Notes under the pieces: generated by a model
Told to the model about the DNA's origin: nothing
Seen by the model: the letters and a program-made list of their open reading frames with translations, nothing else
The model's database searches: none
DNA from: Colius striatus
Taxonomy: Eukaryota; Chordata; Aves; Coliiformes; Coliidae
DNA: 64,000 nt
Assembly: GCF_028858725.1 (NCBI RefSeq)
Contig: NC_084763.1
Span: forward strand, 6,572,001 to 6,636,000
Direction of reading: 5' to 3'
Part shown: positions 1 through 11,000 of the stretch, one piece after another
Numbering within the stretch: position 1 is the first letter of the stretch
Layout of the letters: each line of letters begins with the position of its first letter
Position numbers and translations under genes: made by a program

Positions 1-3000
1 GGGACATCTACAACCCCAGGGAGGAACAGGCTTCAGGGATTAAACCTGGAAATGTCCGCAAAGAAACCCACCTGCCGGTTCCTCACATAGTGTGGTTGCA
101 AATAGGTAGCACAAGTATCTGCTGGTTGCCTTTGGAGAGAGATCTAGCTAGAAATTGTCACCCAGACACCTTCTAATCATCGTTTTTCCACAAACTCCAC
201 AGCCCCGTGCTGCTTTCATGATTCCAAATATAAGGGTGTTTTCTCCCAGACAGAAAAATGATCAAGGGGGTGGGGGATAAGGGAGTGAATTTCTCTGCAT
301 TTCCCCCATCTCTCTGCAATGTGAGCCCAGAGCCAAATGCAGCAGCAAGACATGAAGACAGACGATCCCCTCCCTGCTCTCATCCGTGACTTCCCCATTT
401 CCCCGGGCAGGCAGCGCTTTGCCCCAGCCTGTCAGCAGCCTCAGCACCTGGAGGGCTGTGCCACCGCAGCACAAGGCTGTGCCGATGCTCTCATTGATCC
501 CACAGAGACGGGGCTGAAATCAGGGAACACCACTCGGGGCTGCTTCTCCCCAGATTGCCGCTTCCCTCAGCCCCACCGGCAGCTGCGGCTGCCACGTGGA
601 GCAGGGCTGGGTTACAAGCTCTCAGCATGATTTTGCATGAGTAAATGCAGCATGTGAGCCTTGCCACGGGAACACAAAACACAATAAATGAGCAATTTAT
701 TTTGCTTCTCCTTCAAGGGACAGGGTTTAGAATAAGTGAATTCAAATCAGCACATAGATTGTGTTCCCGTGCTACCACAGCCATCGTGGACCCCTTGGTT
801 TCTTAATAGGCGTGAGCTGTAAAGCTCACAGGAGCTATAAAAACATGGGACCATATCTAATCGTAGCAGAAGGGTCTGCAAGTGAGGGTCGTGTTACATC
901 TCCAGTCCAGTAGAAAGTTCAAGTTAAATCATCTGCTCGCTTGAGAACATCCCCAGCCCAAATCTCACGGAGAGAATAGATCCGAGCACGGAACGTCAAA
1001 GGTATTTTGCTGCCCAATGTTCAGCGAAAGCGTCGCGAATGAAACACCGAAACGCCTCTGAATCGCTTGGCTGCGATCCCCCTTCCAAGGAGCTTTGCCA
1101 TCAAAGTGTCTGCTCATGCATGCGGAGCCTGGAAGGGGGCCAAGCCCAGCGCGACAGTTCCCCCTCTGAAGGGCTTCGGCAGCCTTTTCCACGTTGTCGT
1201 CTGTGCGAGCATTGTTCTGCAGACAGCTGATTTGATCCTTTGGCATAGGAAGGAAATGTATTTTACATAGCTAGTGAAGGTCAGCAGCATCCAGAGAGGC
1301 CATTTGGCAAGAAGGCTGCTTCCACATGCACCTCCTTCCCCCCGGCCTCCCCCCCGAGGTGGTGAGCTCCTGCGGGTCCGGGTGTGAAGCGACTTACAGA
1401 TGTTAGATAAAAAGTTAGATAATGGCAGAAAATGTGTGTACAGCCCTCAAAAAAGAAAGTCAGGAAAAAAGTGTGATCTGGGGGAAGTTACAGAGTCTTC
1501 CTTGATTTGTTTGTTGAAAGCTGAAAATAGAGATGTCTGTTCTCAAATACCTCTCTTCCACCAAAGGGTTTTGGTTTCCTAGAGGTCTGAACAGCCTCAC
1601 CTCAGTGTGACTGAAGAAAATAACCCCAACAGACATCGTCTGGGTCTCTGAGATGCTGGGTAGGAGTGTGCCTTCCCTTGATTAACTTTACACCCTTGGG
1701 TGAGGAGGGAAGAAGGTGCTGCTCTGTTTCCTTTCTGTCATCCTCTTGGGCCGTATGAGTATGTACAGGAGGTTGGGGCATCACTTTTTTCTGTTGTATC
1801 TGGTGACAGGACAAGGGGTGATGGGACGAAGCTGGAACACAAAAAGTTCCATTTAAACATAAGGAGAAACTATTTCCCTGTTGAGGTGAGGGAGCCCTGG
1901 CACAGGCTGCCCAGGGAGGGTGTGGAGGCTCCTTCTCTGGAGGTCTTCAAACCCACCTGGACACCTTCCTATGCAACCTGATCTAGGTGGACCTGCTTTG
2001 GCAGGGGATTTGGACTGGATGATCTCTAAAGCTTCTAACCAGGATCTTCCTACCTCTACCATCCTGTGATTCTGTGGCTCAAGCAATCCACCATTCCGTA
2101 CCAACTTTGTTGCTTATCATTCTGACATTGGACCCTCCTCATTTTAAAATATACTGAATATCTAGCTAACCTGGTCTCCAAAAGCACGCTGAAGCTAGTG
2201 GGGAGGAGGAAGGAGGCAACCCGTGCCTCAGCCACTTGCTGTGGTTCTCCTCATTGGCCTGGGACATTACCAAACTGCCCTTGCACCAAGACCTTTCTGA
2301 GGATGCTCTTTGAACATTGAAACTCAATTTTGGCTTTCGGTGCCTCAGCTGAGCTTAACCTCAGACAACAGTTTTGGTCGAGTTCCTCAAAGGAGGTACT
2401 CACTCTTGTAACTGGTGGCCTAAGGCAACACTTGCCTGGCAGAAAGTAGCTGCTGAGGGCCACCATGGCCTCTTGCAGCCATGAAGTGAGAGGTGAGCCC
2501 TTGTCACTCTGGCCAAAAAGGCACAGCCGGGAGCTTGCCCTGCTTTGCATGACAGATGTCCAGGCACAAGCTAAACCCTGCTGAACTGCCGAGGCTTGTG
2601 CAAAGTGGGGTTTTTAGTCACCAGGCACCCAGCTTCTCCCAAGTGGAACAGGGTCTGTGGGGCTCAGCCTAAGGCAGCTGTGACACCCACAGCAGAGGAA
2701 GGCTTGGAAGGGTTGGACAGATGGGACTGCTTGATATATGGGACCTTTTCCTGATACTATGAGAAAGCTCTGGCTCTGTTGATCCCCTAGAAACTTGGCA
2801 GGCCACGGTTAGTGGCCGCACATGCTGGTGTCCCCCTTCCCAAGCTCTTGGGGACTGGGGGAGCTCCACTGCTGCACTTCTGCCTGAGCTGGAACTCGCA
2901 CAAGCCTGCCCTCCCTACCAATCCCTTATCTAACACTGTGCTAAGGCTGGGATAACTTTTGCTAGTCCAAAGTCAGCACAAGCTCGGGCCTAAGGCTGTT

Positions 3001-3400
3001 GCTGCGGGCATGAGCCTCTCAGTCCTGCCTGGAGCCTCTTTGGAGGCTCCAAACTGCTTTGGAGGTTGCTTTGAGGGAAGACAGGCACCTTTACCCAAGG
3101 GCTCACAGTACCATGGTTTTTAAGGACATTGGGCCAACACTGGCTGGAAAAAGGCTGTTTTCGATTTGGCCTCAGTTGCTCAGCAGTGCTTTTGTAAGGG
3201 AATCGGTCAAAGAGAGATTTTTGTCGTCGTTTCTGACATGTTTTTGGTCACAGCCCAATTCGTGATTATTTAGAGGCACATTCTTTAACATCTGGCCCTA
3301 CCGCCTGGAGGGGGGAAAAGCATTTAAACAAGCTCTAGGAACGCTGAGCACCTGCCTGGGCTTGTGGGACCAACCACACCAGTCGATTTACACGGCTGGT
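1..3400. other. Intergenic DNA upstream of LIMD1
   Basis: I find no coding exon here. The open frames are short, show no recognisable domain and are not joined by plausible splice sites. In human the upstream neighbour of LIMD1 is LARS2, but nothing here reads like a leucyl-tRNA synthetase exon. One CR1 copy sits at about 1771-2077. An isolated AATAAA at 683-688 has no gene attached that I can see. Confidence 0.6.
1771..2077 (+). mobile_element. CR1 LINE 3' end, class A
   Basis: This is a 5'-truncated CR1 (chicken repeat 1) LINE tail. It contains the typical 3'UTR landmarks in order: an 'acaggacaaggggtgatggg' start, 'gttccatttaaacata', 'ggcacaggctgcccag', 'tggactggatgatctct', and a terminal 'gtgattctgtgg'. 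The 3' end belongs to the class ending with a TACCATTCTGTGATTC-like sequence. Confidence 0.92.
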
Positions 3401-3452
3401 ACCGGTTCTTTACACTTTCCTATCGGCGGCAGGCGAAACCCAGCATCGACAC

Positions 3453-3771
3453 GGGGAGCGGGGGAGCGGAGGCGCGCTGAGGAGGCGGGGAGCGGGGGCT
3501 CGGAGGCGCGCTGAGGAGGCGGGGAGCGGGGGCTCGGAGGCGCGCTGAGGAGGCGGGGAGCGGGGGAGCGGAGGCGTGTTGAGGAGGCGGGGAGCGGGGG
3601 CTCGGAGGCGTGTTGAGGAGGCGGGGAGCGGGGGAGCGGAGGCGTGTTGAGGAGGCGGGGAGCGGAGGAGCGGAGGCGTGTTGAGGAGGCGGGGAGCGGG
3701 GGCTCGGAGGCGCGCTGAGGAGGCGGGGAGCGGAGGAGCGGAGGTGTGTTGAGGAGGCGGGGAGCGGGGGC
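3453..3771 (+). repeat. 34-bp G-rich minisatellite upstream of LIMD1
   Basis: A 34-bp unit beginning GGGGAGCGG starts at 3453, 3487, 3521, 3555, 3589, 3623, 3657, 3691 and 3725, with a partial tenth copy at 3759. Copies differ mainly at two places: 'gggagcgg' versus 'gggctcgg', and 'ggcgcgctgagg' versus 'ggcgtgttgagg'. The + strand carries many G4 and G5 runs and very few C runs, so G-quadruplex or R-loop formation is plausible. It ends about 165 bp before the LIMD1 ATG. Long Pro/Arg/Ser-rich reading frames on the - strand arise only because the unit lacks stops. Confidence 0.95.
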
Positions 3772-3935
3772 GTTCGGCCCCTTGCCACGCCTCCGACCTC
3801 CCGCCCCCGCCGGGAACGGGCGCGGCGGGACGGAGCGGCCGCCGTGGCCGGCAGTGTCTGGAGCCCGGCGGGAAGCAGGAGGAAGAAGAAGAAGAAGGAG
3901 GAGACGGGGGTTCACCCCGCTAAAAGCCCGCCGGG

Positions 3936-5070
3936 ATGGATAAGTACGACGATCTGGGTCTGGAAGCCAGCAAGTTCATCGAAGACCTTAACCTTTACGA
4001 AGCTTCCAAGGACGGTCTTTTTCGGGTGGACAAAGGTGCCGGTAACAATCCCGAGTTTGAAGAGACCAGGCGGGTCTTTGCCACTAAAATGGCCAAGATT
4101 CATCTGCAGCAACAGCAGCAGCAAGAAGAGATGCTGATGGCCGCCCTGAATGGAGGGGCCGCTTTCGGCTCCCCCCGGCCCGGCCCGGTGGGGCCGCGGG
4201 GTGCCAAACCGCCCCCGGCCGCCGGCGCCGAGGGGCCGCGCGCGAGGCCGCACGAGGGAGGGGAGCGCGGCTGCGGCGGGAGCGGGGCGCGAGCCGAGGC
4301 CCCGGGCAGCCAGGCCGGGCGCCGCGGCCGGGAAGCGGAGCCGGACAGGACCCCCAGAGCGGGCGCGGGGCACGGGGAGCAGCGGGCCGGCAGCCCCGGC
4401 GAGCCTCAGCCCTGCCGCGGCGGGCAGGAGAACGGCGGCGGGGGCCGAGACGCCATGGCAGCCGGGCAGAGGTCCTCCTCCTTCTCACACGCCCGGACCC
4501 CCCCGGCGCCCTCGGCGGGGACAGAGGACGGGGCTCCGGGGGCCCTGCCGCAGCACAGATCCTCCTCCTTCTCGGCCCCTTCGGCGCAGCCCCCGCGGGG
4601 CTTTTCGGGCCCCGCCGAGCCCTGCGGTCCCAGGGCCGGAGGGGACGGCAGCCAGCCGTGGTACCAGAACATCCCGCTGAACTTCTCCCCCGGCAACGCC
4701 TCCGCTGCCCCCGGCGCGGACTACCAGCACGTCCCTGCCTACCCCAGCGCGGCCGGGCACTTCGTGGCCCACGGTCAGAACCACCGGCCCAACGGCAGCG
4801 GCGCGGGCCAGGAGCCGGGCTCCTCGCGGCTGGCCTCGCGTGGGCTGGCGGCTTCAGAGGCTCCGCAGCCGCTGCTCCCCGAGAGCGCAAGCGGGCCGCG
4901 GGTCGATGCCGGGCACCCGGAAGGCTCCAGCACGGCCAAGGTGAAGCTGCCCTGCCAGACCCTCCATCCGCAGCCGGAGCAAGGGCCGTCGGCTGCTGAG
5001 CTGAAGCTGGAGGCACTCACCCAGCGCCTGGAGCAGGAGTTGGATGCTCGGCCCAAGGCAGATTACTTCG
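3936..5070 (+). CDS. LIMD1: LIMD1 coding exon 1
   Basis: It encodes residues 1-378 plus the first base of residue 379. The ATG context (gccgggATGG) has G at -3 and +4, a strong Kozak match. The exon ends at DYFG before the donor gtaagg; reading on would meet a stop within four codons. This exon carries the whole pre-LIM region and is far more GC-rich than the other exons. Confidence 0.95.
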
Positions 5071-8000
5071 GTAAGGAGTGAAAAAGGGCTGTGGCAAAGT
5101 GTCACACGGCAGGGTTTGCACCTGCAGGGTAGAGTCTGCCCAGATCCCTGCCTGGTTATGCTTTTTTCACTTTTTTGCTGTCTAACTTTTGTTTATCACA
5201 AGGACATCTTTTGAAGCTCCCTTCGTTACTGGCAGAGAGGCACTTAACTTTTTCTGTGTGGGTGGGAAGGCAGAGGAGGGAGGCCTGTGTGTGCTGTGGG
5301 CACAGAGCTCGAGGAGGGCTTGGTGGTACCCCTCACAGAGGTGGACGTGCTTGCAGGATCTCTTGAGGAGGAGTTGCTTGGGGATGGGAAGGGTGGCGGT
5401 TTCCCAGACTTGCCAGGACTTCCCCCTGCCCCAGGTGCTGGTCCTCATCAGCTGCGAAAGGATCAGTGTATCCTGTAAATGGCAGAAAATAGGCACGTTC
5501 CTCCCAAAATCTCGGGTCTGCAAGTGGTCCAGACCACTTACATGTGAAGGTCTCCCAGAGAGAATATTAAGTGACCTGCTGCATTAAACTGATCTACTAC
5601 CCCAGGATGGCAGAAGGTCAGGGGCAAATGCAGCATTTCCATCCCCTGCAGCACCACTTGGCAGTTTCATGGCAAGATAAGATGTGTCAGCTTTTGGAGA
5701 AGGAAACACAAAGTTGTTGGGAAGGCTCAGAAATCTGCAGTTAACGTAAGGAACGATGGAAACAGGTCTAGTGTACGGATTTCCCTCAGGATTTTGGGCC
5801 CACAGGCACAGAAGTAGAAACAGGGACAACTTAAACTCTTCAGCCTGGTGCAGGGGAAGGGTTTGCATCTTGGGCTGTGCAGATGCTGTTGCATAGGGTC
5901 AGGGAATCGTTTCAGCTGGAAGAGACCTTTAAGATCATCGAGTCCAGCGTTTGTCCTTGCCTTATCCTGTCTGCTGGGGTTGGTGGGTGGCTTGATGATG
6001 GTCTGTGTACACAGGAACAACCATGGGCTTTACATCAGGCTTCAGGGATGTAGCTGGAGGGACCACCGAGTTGCACAACAAAGTGTGTTTCTTGGCATTA
6101 GACAGCACTTGGCCGTGAAGGGCTGTGCTGGGATTGGTCATCTCAGTATCTGAGAAGTGGATTCAGCCCTGTGGCAGGGCAGCTGCTGTTTGATTCTGTC
6201 GCAGGGAAGTGATGTGTCAAGCTGCTGTAGTCGGAGCCTTTTGGCCTGGAAACATATTTTGGACCTTTTCCGTCCCGTGCGGGCAGCGCGTGGTTTGAGT
6301 GAGCTCTGGGAGCTTCATCTAGAGGGAGAGCTGAATGCAGTGACAGGGAGCTGATAACAAAGATGTGGTTGGGATGAGAGCCTCCTGGGAGGCTGTGCTC
6401 AAAAAATGGTACTGTTTTGCCAGAGGAAACACTCAGCTTCATTGAAGAAGTGTCAGGGGTGTCTTCAACAGACCCTGCTGCATGTGGCTTCTGCTCACAG
6501 TGCAAGTAAACCAGCTGGATGGCACAGTGTCCCAGCTGTGTGTGGGGATGGGGTGGGGAAGCAGAGGGACCCCGTTGGTAGCTATGTTGTTTTCACGTTT
6601 TTGACACACAAACAGGGGGTAGTGCCCAAGGCAGGCTCGTGTCCTGTGGGAAGTTTGAAGCAGGAGTCGTTCTGGCAGCATGGACAATCCTGCCAGTCAG
6701 GCAGCTGTTACTGGTGAGGGAGGAGAGATGCCTGATCCTCAGAGGGGTCTTCTGACATCCTACTGGCAGGAGGTTTTACACCAGGGTGTAGTGTCTGAGA
6801 ACATAGGAAGGAGAAGAGGAGAGGGAAAAATGAAACAATGCAGCCACGGCAGAGGGAGAAATGAAGTTTTGTGGAGCCTCAGCTCTGTGGGGGAAGGCCC
6901 AGCAGATCTGCTTTGTGGAGGGCCAAGGAGCAGGAAGGGGCAAGTACTGAGGTATTTTTATTGCAGGCCTCCTCCCTCTTTCTTTCTCACTTTTATTTTC
7001 ATTTTTTCATGTTTACCTGGCTTCCTTCGAAGGAGTAAATGACACAGCTGGTCTTCTGAACCCATCTTTGCTATGCCCTCCCCTCAAGCTAGCAAACTTT
7101 AAGATGGAAAATAGATAATTATATGCAATAGTGATGAAAAGGATCAACAGTTCATTTTGTTGCAGACTTTTCCCCAGTGAAGGGAAGTCTAATGCAGCAG
7201 CTTTGCAGTACATTGGAGCCAGGAAATGAAACCAGGACAGAAGTGTGAATGACCAAAGTGTTATATCTAACATGCTTTCAGCTCTCCTAATTCTGAATGC
7301 TGCATTTGTAACGAGGGGATTTTGGTTTTTTAAAACAGCCTGTCTTGTTAAGACTTGTTGAGACAACAAAGTGCTGCCCCATTCTCTTGACAAACACCTT
7401 TTTAATACTTTTAAGTGTTGACAAGGTCCTCCCTCAGCCTTCTCCAGGCTAAACAGCCCCAGGTCCCACAGCCTTTCCTAGTGAGATAGATGCTGCAGTC
7501 CCTTGATCACTTTGATAGCCCTGCACTGGACTCTCTAATTTCGTAGTGTCCCTTGAGCTGAGGAGCCCAGAACAATTTATCATGAACAATTAATTCTGAC
7601 TGCAGTGAAGAAGCTGTTTTTTCCCCTTCATTGTGTGAAAATTGATGTTTGAAGGCTTAGGAAAGGAGAAGCTAGAGACTGACACAGGTAGGATGCTCTG
7701 CTGAGGAGTAACAGTCTGGTTATCTGTCAGCACCAGTTTGCTGTACAAAATATTTTTGACTGCTCAGGCTGTGTGTAATAAATGAAAGAAGCCAACAAAG
7801 GCAAGAATTTTCTTTGCTTTTTAGTTGTTTTTATTGATAGTGGCCTATGTGTGAGCAGCATGAGCTGCACGTGTCTGCAGAGGAATTTGGGTCCTCCAGG
7901 AGAAGCGCTGACTTGATTTATGTGGGCTGTTGAGGAGGATGTAGAGAGTCTCAGGTACCGTCCAGGTCTTAAGCTCAGGGAAGGCAATCCTGAAATTGCT

Positions 8001-11000
8001 CCCTGGGAGAGAGATACTAACTCCCTTACAGCACAGACCAGTGTCCCTGGAAGCCAACTTAGGTTGCATTCAGGTTTTTGGTGTACTGTTTCCAGGGAAC
8101 ATCCAGAAGTGAGGTGCCTGAATCCCACTGATTTTTCTGTGGTGTTCCTTTGGATGCACCAGCCTTCATTCCCACTTGGCAAACGGGAAGATGAGTTAAA
8201 TCATGAATGAGGGAGTTGTAACTCTTCCTCTAGCAGCACCCAGTGCAATGCACATGTTTTGGGTTTGGTGAGGTGGCACCATCCTGAGGACTGGTGCAAG
8301 ATGAGTTTTTAGTTGAGAGCTGGGCAAGTGGACAACTAAACTGAGCATCTGCCTGCGCTGCCTGGAAGTGACTTGGTAGGGAAAAGTCCTGGCAGGGTCT
8401 GCAGAGAGGTTTTGTTTTGGCAGAGCCTGTGGTACCATGCCGTTCCTAGGTCCGCAGGCACGGGTGGGTGCTTTTAGAGGTGAAACATGATGTTTTTACC
8501 AGTGCTTATTTCATATAGCTAGATGGAAATCTCTCTGAGGAAGGCTATCTGCACCCTTACCAAGAGCTTTTGTTTAAAAACAGTTTTCAATGAATGGTTT
8601 TCTTGTTATAAATATCTGTTAGATGTTGAGTTCTGCCTTCCATATTATTTAGAATGGAGCTGATAAGCTGCAGGTGTTTTAGGAGGGCCTCAGGCATCTT
8701 GTTTTGTGGTGAAATACCAGGATGATTTCCAGCAGTCAGGCAGAGAAGATCTTACAGCAAAGTCTCCAGGTTTCTTTTCCCCTTGGCAGAGGCAGCGCTG
8801 GAGCCCAGGTACTGAACCCTGTGGAGACCTGGAGCCCTAGAACCTTTGAATGGATGTGATCAGCTCGAGGGCCAGCAGTGCTTTTTCAGAGTCTTGTGCA
8901 TAGTGAAGTTAGTGTTTTAGCACTGCCAAAGCCACAGTTGGTTTAAGGCTGTACATGACCTTACCAAACTCTGATGATGATAGTGTGCCAGGATGCTTTA
9001 GTGGCAACAAGGGTAATATCAGGGGTGCCAAGGGGGAGAATTTGTGGTTAAAACTAGAGTTCTTTGGAATTTGTTTTGCATGTAGGTGATAACAGCGCTG
9101 TTTCTACTGGGAATAAACAGAAGCATCCCTTGCTGCCTGCTCCTGGGGGAACACTGTGGCTGGAAGGAGATGCATGCCCATAGTGGAGAGGAGGTGTAGG
9201 CAAGGCAAGGGAGATCCTCATGGAACAAGGCAAGCTGGAAGGATCACGGCATGTGGGCTTGTGGGTGTGTGTGGATTGCAAAGCTTATCTCACTGCAAGG
9301 AACCAAGCAAATGAGTATTTGCGTGGGATATTGCTCTTCAAGATTACAGCAGCATGCAGCTTCTCCTCCCTTCCTCTGGGGTGCTCAGCTGGGTTTGCAA
9401 GCCAAAGGGAACTCTCCCAAAAGGAAAGAAAAAGGAAAGAGGCAGAGGAGCAATAGGTCTTTCAGCCAGGATTCTGTGGGAGTGGGGGCTGAAATGAATA
9501 AGGAGCCTCCTTCACGTGGCACTGAAGTTAACATAGTTTCTGACATTGCTGTAGGGTACTTAAAGTGTCACTGACGTAAGTTTGATGGCAATTCTGTGTC
9601 TACAACAAAGTTCGAGGTCAAGAAGGTGGCATGCAAAGATAGTACAGCAAAACTGCATTTACCACCTCTATGGTTCAGGGAGTACTTGTTACAGCCTTGA
9701 GTGACAACCCAGTCACGCAGTGGTGAACAGGACCGAGTTGCCAGGTTTTCCAGGCACTCCATCTCACGTGGGCCTTCAAACCTTCTTGAAATCAACTCTC
9801 CTAGAGAGCTGTAAGACTCTCCTAGAGACTCTTGTGCTCACAAGAGTGATTGCACGGTAGTGGCTAAGTGCATGGCAAGGCACACAGTGTGCCTGATTTA
9901 GAGTTTGATGTAGAAATGACTTGGTTAAGGTGAAGAGGTCGAAGAGGTGCTGGAAGAGTTCTGAAGTAAAACCTGCTATAAGGAGAGGGCAAAAACCTGT
10001 TGTGTGTGGTGGGGAAAAGCCAAGCTGCTTGTGGAAATGTGCCTTGTGGAAGGGGTAGGACTGATGTACTCTCCTGGGTGCTGTTTCTGGATTAGTCACG
10101 TGCACAGGCCCACACCACCAGAATCATCTTGCTACTGCAGGATACTGCATTGCTCTTATCTGGGACTGGATTGACACAGCAAGGAAAGCAGCACACAGTC
10201 ACATTTGGCCCTCCAAAATTAAGCCATGGTCTTAGCAGACCCAACCAGGGGCATGCATAGGAAAGCTTGGTATCCTGGATGCTGCTGAGGAGGGGGATGC
10301 TGCTGAAAAGGAGAAGGATACTGCTGGGAAAACCCACCACCGTGTTGTGGGTTCGTAGTTAGATGTTGTCTGGTATGTGGAAATAAATCATAGCACCCAG
10401 CCCCAGAAAATGCTGCTGTTCAGCACAGTTTACATTGAGATTTTAGTGAGGGATCCTATGAATGTTACAAATACATAAAGGGCAGGTGTGAGGAGGATGG
10501 AGCTAGGCTCTCTCAGTGATGGCGAATGATAGGACAAGGGGCAACGGGGACAAGCTGGAAAAGAAACACAAGGAAGAGTTTCTTCACTGTTGAGGTGAGG
10601 GAGCACTGGAAGGGACTGCCCAGATGGGTTGTGGAGTCTCCTGCTCTGGGGACATTTCAAATACACCTGGACGAGTTCCTGTGTGACCTGCTCTAGGTGG
10701 TCCTGCTCTGGCAGGGGGGTTGCACTGGATGAGCTTTCGAGGTCCCTTCCAGCCCTTGAGATTCTGTGATTCTGTGAGTGGGATGTAGTAAATAACTGAA
10801 CTCCTTCAGGTGAGTGTGAAATAGCATCACTTGGAGGAAAAAATGTCTCTAAAGGCTTTCAGTCCAGTGGCAAAGAGAAGTGCACTTGTTGAACTTTGAG
10901 GGTGGGACTGACATTTCAGGCTGAGCACTGAGTTCACTTTTGACAACCCTTGACAAAAAGTTCCATTTAAACATAAGAAAAAATATTTCACTGCTCAGGT

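Larger units (their letters stand above)
3420..5075. promoter_or_regulatory. CpG island covering LIMD1 promoter and exon 1
   Basis: The region is extremely GC- and CpG-rich compared with the AT-rich flanks. It spans the minisatellite, the presumed 5'UTR and all of LIMD1 coding exon 1. I see no TATA box near the start, which fits a CpG-island promoter. The transcription start site cannot be placed from sequence alone. Confidence 0.8.

Noticed and set aside
1-3400. Possible terminal exon of LARS2, the expected upstream neighbour
   Set aside because: No frame resembles a leucyl-tRNA synthetase C-terminus, so the neighbour must lie further upstream.
3388-3915. Pro/Ser/Arg repeat protein on the - strand upstream of LIMD1
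   Set aside because: The frame is the translation of the 34-bp minisatellite. All frames of a stop-free repeat stay open, so this is not evidence of a gene.
4084-5016. 310-codon open frame on the - strand across LIMD1 exon 1
   Set aside because: It is an Arg/Pro/Ala-rich shadow produced by extreme GC content. The + strand frame has a clear LIMD1 N-terminus and correct splicing.
10278-10330. GGATGCTGCTG-like imperfect tandem in LIMD1 intron 1
   Set aside because: Only three diverged copies; too short and degenerate to call a meaningful repeat array.
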